A DNA stretch of 64,000 nt from Parabacteroides sp. (lineage in GTDB: Bacteria > Bacteroidota > Bacteroidia > Bacteroidales > Tannerellaceae). Positions within the stretch are counted from its first letter, which is position 1. Every line of letters begins with the position of its first letter. The stretch spans positions 62,001 to 126,000 of the forward strand of contig DXVO01000028.1 of the NCBI GenBank assembly GCA_019417325.1, given 5' to 3'. A model generated the notes under the pieces. The model saw only the letters and a program-made list of their open reading frames with translations, had not been told where the DNA came from and ran no database searches. The translations under genes and the position numbers were made by a program. Shown piece by piece: positions 25,292 through 34,348 of this stretch.

Positions 25292-26572
25292 TCAGCATTG
25301 CTTTATTTTCTCTATAAGCAATCCTATAGAGAGAATTAACACCAAACCTAAAGCTCCCAACAAATAAACCGGACGCTTACTCCGGATATATAATAACGAA
25401 AGGAATAAGATTCCATAACTTGCCAGCAATAAAGAAAAGCTAAAACGAAAAGTCAAAGAGGAAAAAGATATACGACTAAATAAATCGACAAGCCTGAGCA
25501 TACTCCCAGTCAGATATTCAACAGCCAATTGCAAGTAACCGTATCCGGGAAATCCTGCAGGCAGTAACATCCATATAATCCCCGCCGGTATCAACAATAA
25601 TGCTAAAAAAGTAAGGGGTAAATTAGCCAACAGGAAAACAATAGAAAACTGCCCGAAATAGTAGAGACAAAGAAAGGTTGTTCCCATCTGTGCCGCAACT
25701 GTTACTGTGATACAATCCCAAGGATAAGCCAATAAAGGATTCCGTATTTCTATCATCTGCTTCAAACGAGGTTGTAAATACAATATGGAAAACACCGCGA
25801 TATAACTTAACTGAAATCCTATATCAAACAAGTAAAGAGGCTCATAAACCAACATGCAAAAAGCAGATGCAGCCAGGATATTGTATTTATCGGTATTACG
25901 TCTCAGCAAATATCCGGTCAAATAAATTGTAAGCATTAAAGCTGCACGAACAGCAGAAGCAGATAACCCTGTAATAACTACAAATAGCCATAACAGTAAA
26001 ATTGTAAAGAGATATTTTATCCACTTAGACAACAAACTCCGTGGTAAAAAAGAAAGGATAAAAGAGACAAAGCCACAGACAACACCTACATGAAAACCAC
26101 TTACAGCCAGGATATGTGCCACACCGGCTATAGAAAATCGTTTCCGTATTTCCCGATCCATCGATTTACGGTAACCAATCGTAATTGTTGCCAATACAGA
26201 CTTCTCCTGATCCGGCAGCCGTAAACAGTTCAAAGAAGAGAGTAATTGCGACTGTCTGTCTTCTGCCCATTGCCTAATAACGGATCCCCTTGGTTCATCC
26301 TTCCACTCTAATTGAGAACATGCTGTTTTCTGTACAGACAAGAAAAACAATAACAAACAATACACAATACCCCACATCCAACGGGTATCATAGCTGAAAA
26401 CATAAGTAATCTTACGGGCTATAATCCATTGAAAAAATAAAAAGATAAAAAGGAGAAGGAGTAAAAAGAGGAGAATATAAACAAAGGAGGGATATACGAC
26501 TTGTAATAAGATTCCGGTAACCCACACAATCAAAGGCCTGGAAAAAGGCCTCATTTGTAAATATTTTATCAT
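25292..26572 (-). CDS. trimmed ComEC/Rec2 family membrane protein
   Basis: 426 residues, mostly membrane helices. The family signature is FSIAGVAHILAVSGFHVGVV (competence domain), followed by LSASAVRAALMLTIYLTGYLLRR. ComEC forms the inner-membrane channel for DNA uptake in transformation. Full ComEC proteins carry an OB-fold region before this domain and often a metallo-beta-lactamase domain after it. Here the N-terminal helices lead almost straight into the competence domain and the protein ends after the last helices, so both soluble domains seem absent. Whether this short form still moves DNA is unknown. Between rpe and the DHH gene, same direction. Confidence 0.82.
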   Translation of the reverse strand: MIKYLQMRPFSRPLIVWVTGILLQVVYPSFVYILLFLLLLLFIFLFFQWIIARKITYVFSYDTRWMWGIVYCLLLFFLSVQKTACSQLEWKDEPRGSVIRQWAEDRQSQLLSSLNCLRLPDQEKSVLATITIGYRKSMDREIRKRFSIAGVAHILAVSGFHVGVVCGFVSFILSFLPRSLLSKWIKYLFTILLLWLFVVITGLSASAVRAALMLTIYLTGYLLRRNTDKYNILAASAFCMLVYEPLYLFDIGFQLSYIAVFSILYLQPRLKQMIEIRNPLLAYPWDCITVTVAAQMGTTFLCLYYFGQFSIVFLLANLPLTFLALLLIPAGIIWMLLPAGFPGYGYLQLAVEYLTGSMLRLVDLFSRISFSSLTFRFSFSLLLASYGILFLSLLYIRSKRPVYLLGALGLVLILSIGLLIEKIKQC

Positions 26573-26634
26573 AAAGCAGAGGTTTGGTTATTTTGCCTGA
26601 TTCATCTTCAGGTGAGAAAATTAGTAGCACACAA

Positions 26635-26664
26635 GTAACACTGGCTAAATAAATAGCGTGTTAC
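26635..26664 (-). terminator. hairpin between rpe and comEC
   Basis: GTAACAC at 26635-26641 pairs with GTGTTAC at 26658-26664, and GCTA with TAGC inside, with a 2-base bulge. No T-run follows, so it may slow or process the transcript and not end it. Confidence 0.35.
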
Positions 26665-26683
26665 CTATATGCTACAATATATC

Positions 26684-27334
26684 TTATAAATCTTTCAATT
26701 CGCGAATAGTTTTCTGTGGGTCCGGAGAGTGGAAAACAAAACTTCCGGCAACCAGCACATCTGCACCTGCATCAACCAAGCGTTTTCCGGTTTCCATATT
26801 TACCCCTCCATCCACTTCGATAAGGGTATTCAACCCCTTACCTAAAATCATATCTTTCAGACGGGCTGTTTTCTCAACTGAATGTTCTATAAATTTCTGT
26901 CCGCCGTAACCCGGATTGACAGACATTAATAAAACCATATCCAAATCCTGAAGTATGTCTTCCAACAAACAGATGGGGGTATGCGGATTTAATGTAACAC
27001 CGGCTTTCATACCGGCTTCTTTGATAGCGGCAACCGTACGATGCAAATGTGTACAAGCTTCATAATGAACATTCATCATGTAAGCACCGGTTGCAGCTAC
27101 TTCCGATATAAATTTCTGCGGTTCTACAATCATTAAATGAACATCCATTGGTTTCTTGCAAACTTTCTTTACAGCATCCAATACTGGAAAACCAAACGAA
27201 ATATTCGGGACAAATACTCCGTCCATAATATCCATATGAAGCCAATCGGCATCACTTGCATTTATCATTTCTACATCTTTCTGCAAATTCAGGAAATCAG
27301 CAGACAAAAGAGATGGGGCTATTTTATGTTCCAT
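26684..27334 (-). CDS. rpe: ribulose-phosphate 3-epimerase
   Basis: 216 residues, a TIM barrel. Family motifs are clear: IAPSLLSADFLNL, HMDIMDGVFVPNISFG, MSVNPGYGGQKFI and EVDGGVN, with metal-binding His/Asp in the second and fourth. It interconverts ribulose-5-P and xylulose-5-P in the pentose phosphate pathway. It is the first of several leftward genes and has its own -7 box 16 bases upstream. Cytoplasmic. Confidence 0.96.
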   Translation of the reverse strand: MEHKIAPSLLSADFLNLQKDVEMINASDADWLHMDIMDGVFVPNISFGFPVLDAVKKVCKKPMDVHLMIVEPQKFISEVAATGAYMMNVHYEACTHLHRTVAAIKEAGMKAGVTLNPHTPICLLEDILQDLDMVLLMSVNPGYGGQKFIEHSVEKTARLKDMILGKGLNTLIEVDGGVNMETGKRLVDAGADVLVAGSFVFHSPDPQKTIRELKDL

Positions 27335-27349
27335 ATTTTATGTTTTTTG

Positions 27350-27357
27350 CAAATATA
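27350..27357 (-). promoter_or_regulatory. -7 box of rpe
   Basis: CAAATATA on plus reads TATATTTG on minus, 16 bases before the rpe ATG, implying a very short 5' leader. Confidence 0.6.
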
Positions 27358-27385
27358 ATAATTATTCGATTTCCATGGAAGAGCT

Positions 27386-27988
27386 CTATTTATTTGGAAA
27401 CCACTCCAGGTCTATTTTGTTTTCCTCAACCATACGCCGCATATGCAGTATTGCATATCTCATTCGTCCTAATGCAGTGTTTACACTAACATTCGTTGTT
27501 TCCGCTATTTCTTTAAAGCTAAGCCTCGAATAATAATATAATTCAACAACTTGCCTCTGAAGATAGGGTAAATGTTTGATTAGGCTTTGTATATCCGATA
27601 CTATTTCTTGATGAATTATCAGGTCTTCAATCGTCAGCTCACTTAATTCTAACTGGCTGAATAAATTGTAATTCAGATTTTCCATCAACCGGATATTCTC
27701 ATTTTTATTTTGACGGATATAATCGACAACGAGATTATGTGCGATACAGGTAACCCACGATTTAAATTTCCCATGTTCTGCATATGTCCCCTGCCTAATA
27801 CTGGTTACTATCTTTATCAACGTATCCTGGTAAAGATCTTCCGTCAATTCTTTATCCGATATAATAACACGAATATAGGAATACACGGCTTTTCCATAAC
27901 GGCATAACAATTCGTCGAAAGCAACATTATCGCCCTCAACAAAACAAACAACCAACTCATAGTCGGTCATCATTCTCAATTCTTTCAT
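27386..27988 (-). CDS. ECF-type RNA polymerase sigma-70 factor
   Basis: 200 residues with sigma region 2 (ELTEDLYQDTLIKIVTSI, then FKSWVTCIAHNLVVDYIRQ) and region 4 (LPYLQRQVVELYYYSRLSFK). Such sigma factors redirect RNA polymerase to envelope-stress or transport regulons. No anti-sigma factor (FecR type or RseA type) gene adjoins it, so its control and target genes cannot be read from the window. The initiating Met could also be residue 6 or 7 (MKELRMMTDYEL). The next gene rightward is an outer-membrane porin in the same orientation, 198 bases upstream. Confidence 0.9.
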   Translation of the reverse strand: MKELRMMTDYELVVCFVEGDNVAFDELLCRYGKAVYSYIRVIISDKELTEDLYQDTLIKIVTSIRQGTYAEHGKFKSWVTCIAHNLVVDYIRQNKNENIRLMENLNYNLFSQLELSELTIEDLIIHQEIVSDIQSLIKHLPYLQRQVVELYYYSRLSFKEIAETTNVSVNTALGRMRYAILHMRRMVEENKIDLEWFPNK

Positions 27989-28124
27989 TTTTACACTATT
28001 TAAAATAATTGAGTAACGATTTTGCTATAGGCGATGATATTTAAAGTTTATACAATATTTTTCAATTCGGTGACAAAAGAACAAAATGTATTTGAGGGAG
28101 GCAAACTTTCTAACATTTTTCTCA

Positions 28125-28164
28125 TAAAAAAAGCCATCCAATCATAAAAAATTGGATAGCCTTT
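28125..28164 (-). terminator. rho-independent terminator of the OmpP1/FadL gene
   Basis: AAGCCATCCAAT at 28131-28142 pairs with ATTGGATAGCCTT at 28151-28163 (one G-U pair); the minus strand then runs into seven T. Confidence 0.9.
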
Positions 28165-28185
28165 CCGATTAATTCTAATTACAAA

Positions 28186-29823
28186 TTAGAACTTATATCC
28201 TAAAGTTAGAGCTACTTGAGTCGTATTTGTTTTCAAATTAGCACCTTCTGACTTTACAAGAACATTATCATTTTTATCTATCACATTTGAGAAAGCATAA
28301 GCTGTCTCTTTATATTGACGGTATACACAAGCCAAATCCATATAAAAATGAGGAGTAAACCGATAACCTAAACCGACAGAATAAAGAGAAGAACCTTTAT
28401 CTAAAGTGTAATGAGCCACTGTTCCTGCTGTAAACACTTCAACCTCCCCATTACGTAATTCTGCATTCATCGGACTTGTAGTCCAATTCGCACCGGCGCG
28501 CACTGCAAATTGTGGAGTCACTTTTACTTCCGCTCCGACTTTCACTGTATGAGAAAGACCAAAACGCTTTTGAATCAACCCCTTATTATCGTCATATTCA
28601 TAACCGTCCGGATAATACAATTTCATATATTTATAATTAGACAACTCATAATCCACACTTATCAATGCTGTCTGACCAATAATACCGGCAGCACTAAATA
28701 TCCATTTATCTGCTGTTTTAAGCTTATAGTCCGTATAAGGATCCGGATTACTAGGAGTTTGCCCATTTTCTACAGGAGGATCATAATATCCAATCTCAGA
28801 AGTTCCATATCCCACATAGCTATCTTTCATTTTATACCATGTAGGAGAAGCATAAGCGACTCCCAAACGTAAGAAATCGCTTGGACGAACAATCGCACCG
28901 ATATTAAATGAATAACCTGTACCATCTGTCGATTTAATATTATCCCAAAGTAAACGGTCTACAGAACCATCCGTATACGCATATTCCTCTGTATACTCTG
29001 AAGATAATCTATAATTCAAATCTGTCACAGCTACGGTAGCCCCTATAAATACTCGGTTGGATATATTCGTTGCAAATGAAATATTATAACGGTCGATAGC
29101 ACCCCTTTCATTTACATCCAATAATGAATGATCCGGGCGGCTATCCGAATACCATCTTTGATTCTTTTCATCCCATTCAGCAAAAGATGAATGATAAGTG
29201 TTTCCACCAACTTCGTTATCCCCTCCGATAATACCACTTTGGTAGGCTAACGCCGGCAACCAAGATCCAGCCAAAGATTCATAAATAGAACGAGTTGCCG
29301 AATTATTACCAGAACCTAACGAAGGCATTTTATTTTGATCTATTCCGGAAAGTGTAGCTATAGCTGCGGCATAATCTGCAAGTGAATAATTTTGCACTCC
29401 CGACATGCGGTAAGAACGGTTAAAATTCTTCAATCGGTTATACCCGAATCCTACATTCCAACTTACAAGCCCTTCGTCATTACCAGTAGGGAAATAACCT
29501 ACATAAGCAATATTATCAAAGTTGAACTTGGTTTTATTAACGCTGGCGGTTGAACCATTCCAGTCTGATTTTGCATTTATGGAAGACAAACTTATCGTTG
29601 TTACAACTTCCGAACTACGATAAATACCAAGTCCGGCAGGATTAGCAGACATCACTGATATATCTCCACCTAATGCACCAAAAGCTCCTCCCATACCCAA
29701 ATAACGAGCTGTCCCATTCAAATCATATTGGGAATACTTATAGGCATCCAATTCACCCTGAGCATATACGACACCACCGCTAAGCACAAATGCCGAAGCC
29801 AATAAACATATTAACCTATTCAT
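28186..29823 (-). CDS. OmpP1/FadL-family outer-membrane protein
   Basis: 545 residues with a signal peptide ending VYAQ. The beginning RYLGMGGAFGALGGDISVMSANPAGLGIY is the conserved hatch-like N-terminus of the FadL/TodX/OmpP1 family, whose NPA motif lines the pore of hydrophobic-substrate channels. The remainder alternates in a beta-barrel pattern and ends in LTLGYKF with a terminal Phe, as outer-membrane proteins do. The substrate is unknown, with fatty acids or other hydrophobic compounds likely by family. It follows the Tyr/Trp-rich secreted protein gene and is separated from it by a short GC hairpin. Confidence 0.87.
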   Translation of the reverse strand: MNRLICLLASAFVLSGGVVYAQGELDAYKYSQYDLNGTARYLGMGGAFGALGGDISVMSANPAGLGIYRSSEVVTTISLSSINAKSDWNGSTASVNKTKFNFDNIAYVGYFPTGNDEGLVSWNVGFGYNRLKNFNRSYRMSGVQNYSLADYAAAIATLSGIDQNKMPSLGSGNNSATRSIYESLAGSWLPALAYQSGIIGGDNEVGGNTYHSSFAEWDEKNQRWYSDSRPDHSLLDVNERGAIDRYNISFATNISNRVFIGATVAVTDLNYRLSSEYTEEYAYTDGSVDRLLWDNIKSTDGTGYSFNIGAIVRPSDFLRLGVAYASPTWYKMKDSYVGYGTSEIGYYDPPVENGQTPSNPDPYTDYKLKTADKWIFSAAGIIGQTALISVDYELSNYKYMKLYYPDGYEYDDNKGLIQKRFGLSHTVKVGAEVKVTPQFAVRAGANWTTSPMNAELRNGEVEVFTAGTVAHYTLDKGSSLYSVGLGYRFTPHFYMDLACVYRQYKETAYAFSNVIDKNDNVLVKSEGANLKTNTTQVALTLGYKF

Positions 29824-29855
29824 CTATTTTCTTTTTTACTTATACCATATATATA

Positions 29856-29877
29856 AAGGGGCAGTAGTCTGCCCCTT
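29856..29877 (-). promoter_or_regulatory. GC-rich hairpin between two envelope genes
   Basis: AAGGGGCAG (29856-29864) and CTGCCCCTT (29869-29877) form a perfect 9-bp stem with a four-base loop. It lies between the stop of the gene at 29910 and the ATG of the porin gene. On the minus strand it is followed by TATATAT, so it is a weak terminator or a transcript-processing site. Confidence 0.55.
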
Positions 29878-29909
29878 ACTTAATATTAAGACTCTATCAA
29901 ATATCAAAC

Positions 29910-31208
29910 TTATCGACGACCTCCGCCACCGCTTCTATTACTGTATCCACTGCTTCCACCACTGGAACGGCTACTACCTCCGCCGCTAGAGCGAATACTG
30001 CTTCCACCAAAGGATGAAGAACTGCTTCTGGAAGGTGTATAAGTACTTTGACTTCTCTCACGTGATTGGATAGAGCGAGTTGAATTATAATCGCTTCTAC
30101 TCCTTGACGGAGCTGAATATTGCCGGGTTGAACTTGATATGCCACTATCATCACGGCGATTTACCCGGGTTCTGGTACTACTATTTCCCGATGGACGTGT
30201 CGATATTGAGCCACCTCCACTATTTTCATTACGAATATATGATGAACCCTGAGTAGTAGAAGGACGTCCTGAACGATTGCTATATCCTCTTATTGAAGAT
30301 GAATTTACACTCTCACCTCTTAAAGAAGAGGCTGAACCATTGTACCTACTACTACTTCCCCGGTAACTACTACGTCCTCCATCACCACTATTCCGGGCAG
30401 CATAAGAAGAACGACCACCACCACTACTGTAAGTCCGCCTTGCATAATGGTTATGTCCCCAATAATGACCGCCACCCCAGTAGCCGCCGCCCCAATAAGG
30501 ACCAGGTCCCCACCAAGGATCATACCAGCCTGCATAGAAACCACCCCAACCGAAGCCCCAACTCGGGCCATAATACCAGCGGGAATAAGTCCACCAAGGG
30601 CTGTAACGATACCACGGATCATACCAATTATAATACCAAGGGTCATACCAACCGCCCCAACCCCAGTTGTTGCCGACATTGATATTAAAGCTGACATTGG
30701 TCCTGCCATCCGAATAGTCCGTATCATAACCATATCCATAATAACCGTCACTCAAATATAAATCTACCTGGTCAGCACCGGCTATTGTTATTTTACTGGG
30801 CGAATGATAACGGATAATACGCTCCGTATATTCCGTATCCGAACGACGCTTATCTGATGATTTTGCAGCAACCTTATTGTCATTCTTTGCCGCTATATCA
30901 TCATTATATTCGGCAAGCACTTCACTGCTATCTTCTTTATAAGGTTCTTCCACCTCTACTGAAGAATAACGGCGATTATATTCATCCACATCCCGACCAT
31001 CAGTTGCCGGACGGGCTGAAGACGTAGATGCATATGTTACAGTCCGCGTTGCTTCCTGCTTAGGATGTATAACTTTCTCTTCTTTTTTTTCTTTCTTTTT
31101 GCTTTTACTGGAAGAGAAATATACATCATCGAAGAATTCCTCCTGGGCTGTTGCACCGAATGCAACCAGAAGCATGACTGTCAATGATATTAATTTCATG
31201 GGTTTCAT
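29910..31208 (-). CDS. secreted Tyr/Trp/Gly/Ser-rich low-complexity protein
   Basis: 432 residues, no family recognised. A signal peptide ends near ATAQEEFF. Residues 30-160 are charged and Ser/Lys-rich and include a VDEYNRRYSS-like segment. A central block of about 100 residues is packed with Trp, Tyr, Pro and Gly, with YDPW repeated (GGWYDPWYYNWYDPWYRY). A C-terminal third of Ser/Arg/Gly repeats follows, ending GGGRR. The pattern recalls adhesive or phase-separating proteins and some Bacteroidales envelope proteins of unknown role. It is encoded just ahead of a porin gene and has its own -7 box at 31298. Confidence 0.78.
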   Translation of the reverse strand: MKPMKLISLTVMLLVAFGATAQEEFFDDVYFSSSKSKKKEKKEEKVIHPKQEATRTVTYASTSSARPATDGRDVDEYNRRYSSVEVEEPYKEDSSEVLAEYNDDIAAKNDNKVAAKSSDKRRSDTEYTERIIRYHSPSKITIAGADQVDLYLSDGYYGYGYDTDYSDGRTNVSFNINVGNNWGWGGWYDPWYYNWYDPWYRYSPWWTYSRWYYGPSWGFGWGGFYAGWYDPWWGPGPYWGGGYWGGGHYWGHNHYARRTYSSGGGRSSYAARNSGDGGRSSYRGSSSRYNGSASSLRGESVNSSSIRGYSNRSGRPSTTQGSSYIRNENSGGGSISTRPSGNSSTRTRVNRRDDSGISSSTRQYSAPSRSRSDYNSTRSIQSRERSQSTYTPSRSSSSSFGGSSIRSSGGGSSRSSGGSSGYSNRSGGGGRR

Positions 31209-31297
31209 ATTCGTTTCTCCTCTAATTATATTCTATTGCTTAGACAAATTTATACGGCTAAGGTTTAAATACTCTTTCCGCCTGACTATATTATTTA

Positions 31298-31305
31298 CAA
31301 ATATA
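31298..31305 (-). promoter_or_regulatory. -7 box of the low-complexity protein gene
   Basis: CAAATATA on plus reads TATATTTG on minus, giving a leader of about 80 bases; AGGAG at about 31216 lies close to the ATG. Confidence 0.6.
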
Positions 31306-31413
31306 AGCGTTTACTATTAATCAACAATGATTTACATAGACTTTAACCATCTATAGTATTTAACGGCCCATAGCCTTTATTAATAAGATGCAACGGGAAA
31401 TAGAAACGCTGCA

Positions 31414-32769
31414 TTATTTTTTCAAAGACTTGCTTACCAACCAGAAAGAAACAAACAATGTACAAGTTTCCGCTATAGGTATATCAAACCAGATTGCTTC
31501 AATACCAAAGCATGTCGGTAAAACAAGAATACCTATTGAAACAAAAACCAAAGCCCTCAAAGCTGAAATAATAATTGAAACCTTTGCATTGCCGATGGCT
31601 GTAAAATAACTGGACGCCAATATATTTAATCCCATCAATAAAAAAGCAAAACAATAGATAGAAACCCCATACGATGCTATTTGCAATACCTGGGTATCAT
31701 CACTCTTGAAAAATATCCCTATCACCTGCTCTCCAAAGAAATAGAGCAAAAGGAATAGCGACAGCCCGATAGCCATATTAGTAAAAACAGCTATTTTCAA
31801 TACGGCTCTAATCCTGTCTTTTTTATTAGCCCCGAAGTTATATCCGATAATTGGAATAATTCCATCCGATACACCCAGGAAAAAAGTTGTTCCAATAAAT
31901 AGTGTGTAATTGATAGCCGTAAATGCTGCTACCCCATTCTCCCCTATATATTTCATCATCGTAAGATTAAACAGATAGACAGTAACAGCAACCGACAACT
32001 CCGACACACCTTCGGACGAACCATTATAAAAAGCCTGCCAAACTAACTTCCTGTCAAATTTTCCACGTTGAACTGCCACCACCCCCAAAGGATTAAATAA
32101 ACGCGGAACATTTAATATGGCACCTACTGTAAAGGCGATACCTGTAGACAAACCCGCACCTTTAACACCCCAGCCCAATACACCGACCATAAATATTGCC
32201 AAAACAATATTTATCACCACACTGGTTGCCATTACTGAAGTCGCATAGAGAGGATGCCCCATAGCTTTAATAACATAATCCCCCAGGAACATCACACAAA
32301 GAATCGGGTAAAAAGGAACCAAACTCTGTATATAAGCAACAGAGTCATTTATTAGCACATCATTTGCACCCAATATCCATGCAATATCTTTGGCAAAAAT
32401 AAAAATAAGCCCACTCACCAGTATCGACGATATTATCAGAAAGATAAAAAGAGAAGTCAATGCATTATTCGCCTTTTTCCGGTCGCGCTGCCCCAAACTT
32501 ATACTTATAATGGTCTGGCATCCGACACCAATTATAATAGCAAATGCTGTAAATAAGCTATAGCAGGGAAGAATCAGGTTTACACTTGCCAATGCATTTG
32601 CACCGACAAAATGTCCCAATACAACCCCATCGACAACAGACTGTAATCCGATAAAAAGCAAACCGGCCACACCGGGAAGGGCATACTTTACAAATAAATG
32701 AGGAATAGGTCCGTTCAACAATAATTTTTCCCTGTTAAGGTGGTAAGCCACACTTTTATTCTCCGTCAT
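31414..32769 (-). CDS. MATE-family efflux transporter
   Basis: 451 residues with twelve hydrophobic segments in two related halves. N-terminal features of the family are PIPHLFVKYALPGVAGLLFIG and VDGVVLGHFVGANALASVNL; the second half begins around FTAINYTLFIGTTFFLGVSDG and contains GYNFGANKKDRI. MATE proteins export drugs or metabolites in exchange for H+ or Na+; the substrate is unknown. It lies 80 bases downstream of a Crp-family gene and has its own -7 box in the gap, so it may be both co-transcribed and separately expressed. Confidence 0.93.
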   Translation of the reverse strand: MTENKSVAYHLNREKLLLNGPIPHLFVKYALPGVAGLLFIGLQSVVDGVVLGHFVGANALASVNLILPCYSLFTAFAIIIGVGCQTIISISLGQRDRKKANNALTSLFIFLIISSILVSGLIFIFAKDIAWILGANDVLINDSVAYIQSLVPFYPILCVMFLGDYVIKAMGHPLYATSVMATSVVINIVLAIFMVGVLGWGVKGAGLSTGIAFTVGAILNVPRLFNPLGVVAVQRGKFDRKLVWQAFYNGSSEGVSELSVAVTVYLFNLTMMKYIGENGVAAFTAINYTLFIGTTFFLGVSDGIIPIIGYNFGANKKDRIRAVLKIAVFTNMAIGLSLFLLLYFFGEQVIGIFFKSDDTQVLQIASYGVSIYCFAFLLMGLNILASSYFTAIGNAKVSIIISALRALVFVSIGILVLPTCFGIEAIWFDIPIAETCTLFVSFWLVSKSLKK

Positions 32770-32795
32770 ATTTTCTACCTTTTATTTTCGAGGCA

Positions 32796-32803
32796 CAAAA
32801 ATA
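32796..32803 (-). promoter_or_regulatory. -7 box of the MATE gene
   Basis: CAAAAATA on plus reads TATTTTTG on minus, 27 bases before the ATG at 32769. Confidence 0.5.
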
Positions 32804-32849
32804 GGACATCCCGAACAGAATAAAGTTACCATAAGATAACTTCGAAAAG

Positions 32850-33413
32850 TTACTTAAAAGAAGAACGGATGCGGCTCAACGACTGAGGAGTAATCTGTAA
32901 ATAAGAAGCAATATGTTTCAGGGAAACCCGCTGGAACAAATCCGGATGGTCCTTCATTAAGGTTTCATATTGGGCACGTGCATCATTCCAGCTATCATTT
33001 ATAAAGTAGTTTTCATACTCACGAAGATAATTATCCTGTAGTTTCCTCAGATAATTGCACAGGCCAAGCGATTGCTCACAAAGAGCTTCCATTCTATCCG
33101 TATGAATGCGAAGCAATACCGTATCCTCTATCATCTCGATATTATAAGCGGCAGTCTTCCGGTAAGAGCTATTTAATAATTCTCCGGCCGATGCGAACCA
33201 TAAGGTAACATCCCGCGTCTCTCTTTCCACAAAAGCCCTGACTAATCCATTCAGTACAAACCATACATATGAATCATGTTCTCCTTCCCTGACCAAATAA
33301 TCTCCTTTCCGGAAAGACACATCTTCCAGCTCGTTTAAAAAGAGTTGTGCCGCTTCATCCGAAAAAGGATAAATCTGACGTTGCTGCTCTATAAAATCAT
33401 CTAACATTTCCAT
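32850..33413 (-). CDS. Crp/Fnr-family transcriptional regulator
   Basis: 187 residues. The N-terminal cyclic-nucleotide-binding jelly roll (KGDYLVREGEHDSYVWFVLNGLVRAF) is followed by a long dimer helix and a C-terminal helix-turn-helix (VSLKHIASYLQITPQSLSRI). There is no cysteine cluster for an Fe-S centre, so it is not an oxygen-sensing FNR. It may respond to a small ligand or act constitutively. Divergent from yaaA (95 bases apart) and upstream of a MATE pump gene it may control. The ligand is unknown. Confidence 0.9.
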   Translation of the reverse strand: MEMLDDFIEQQRQIYPFSDEAAQLFLNELEDVSFRKGDYLVREGEHDSYVWFVLNGLVRAFVERETRDVTLWFASAGELLNSSYRKTAAYNIEMIEDTVLLRIHTDRMEALCEQSLGLCNYLRKLQDNYLREYENYFINDSWNDARAQYETLMKDHPDLFQRVSLKHIASYLQITPQSLSRIRSSFK

Positions 33414-33507
33414 AATTCATCTGCTAAACAGGTTCTAAAGATATTCTTTTTCCCCTGAATAATAAAATGATTATTTTTACAAACAAAATCTTATAATCAT
33501 ACGGACT

Positions 33508-34269
33508 ATGCATATTATTATCTCTCCAGCCAAAACAATGGCAGGCACATCCAAAATAAAAGTACCCACAGGGACAGTCCCTTTCTTCCGAAAAGAAGCC
33601 TCGGAAATCGCACTGAATATGGCACAATTCCCGATTGAAGAATTAGCCAGGGCATTAAAACTCAGCCCTAAACTCGCAATTGAAATGTATCAGCGTTTTC
33701 AAGATTTTCATGCGGAAGAAAAGCCTTTGCAAGCACTTCTTGCCTATACTGGTGTTGTTTTTAAAAATATGAATCCCAAAGATTTTACAGCAGAGGATTT
33801 CCTCTTTGCACAGGAACACTTACGCATGGCATCTCCTTGTTACGGTTTCCTTCGTCCTCTCGACCTCATCAAGCCCTATAGAATGGAATATGATGTAAAA
33901 CTGCCGGAACTGGAAGAAGGGAATATATATAATTTCTGGCGTTCAAGACTCACACAGCCTTTTATCGATGAAATTAAAGCAGACGACCAGACATTAATCA
34001 ACCTGGCAAGTATGGATATCCAGCCCTCTTTCGATTGGAAAAGTATTGAACAGGCAGTCCGTATCATTACTCCCGATTTCAGGGTATGGAAAAACGGAAA
34101 AGCAAACACGATTGTTATTTATGCGAAAATGGCTCGCGGACAAATGGTTCGCTATATCATCAAAAACAGAATAAGTGATCCTGAAGAATTAAAAGCTTTT
34201 ACCTGGGAAGGATTTCATTATAAAGAAGATATGTCAGAAAAAGACAGGTGGGTATTCTTACAGGACTAA
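33508..34269 (+). CDS. yaaA: peroxide stress protein YaaA
   Basis: 253 residues, single-domain YaaA/DUF328 protein, full length. The start MHIIISPAKTM and the internal GVVFKNMN, PCYGFLRPLDLIKPYRME and NLAS segments are typical. In E. coli YaaA lowers intracellular free iron during hydrogen peroxide stress and binds DNA. Cytoplasmic. It stands alone on the plus strand between a Crp regulator and a leftward envelope operon, and is ended by a shared bidirectional terminator. Confidence 0.93.
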   Translation: MHIIISPAKTMAGTSKIKVPTGTVPFFRKEASEIALNMAQFPIEELARALKLSPKLAIEMYQRFQDFHAEEKPLQALLAYTGVVFKNMNPKDFTAEDFLFAQEHLRMASPCYGFLRPLDLIKPYRMEYDVKLPELEEGNIYNFWRSRLTQPFIDEIKADDQTLINLASMDIQPSFDWKSIEQAVRIITPDFRVWKNGKANTIVIYAKMARGQMVRYIIKNRISDPEELKAFTWEGFHYKEDMSEKDRWVFLQD

Positions 34270-34297
34270 ACAAAAAAGCAAATAAGGTTACAGTTCT

Positions 34298-34333
34298 ATT
34301 ACCGAACGCATTCTGTCGTCTGCGTTCGGTAAT
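34298..34333. terminator. bidirectional terminator between yaaA and the DUF5723 gene
   Basis: A perfect 13-bp inverted repeat, ATTACCGAACGCA at 34298-34310 with TGCGTTCGGTAAT at 34321-34333, 10-base loop. It is followed by GTTTTCT on plus. Confidence 0.8.
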
Positions 34334-34348
34334 GTTTTCTATGGATTA

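Noticed and set aside
27386..29823. ECF sigma factor as the regulator of the SusC locus
   Set aside because: The SusC has no STN domain, no anti-sigma gene adjoins either one, and they are 10 kb apart.
30293..30761. Long frames opposite the Tyr/Trp-rich gene
   Set aside because: They are shadows of a repetitive Gly/Tyr/Trp-coding sequence and have His/Pro/Ile-biased low complexity.
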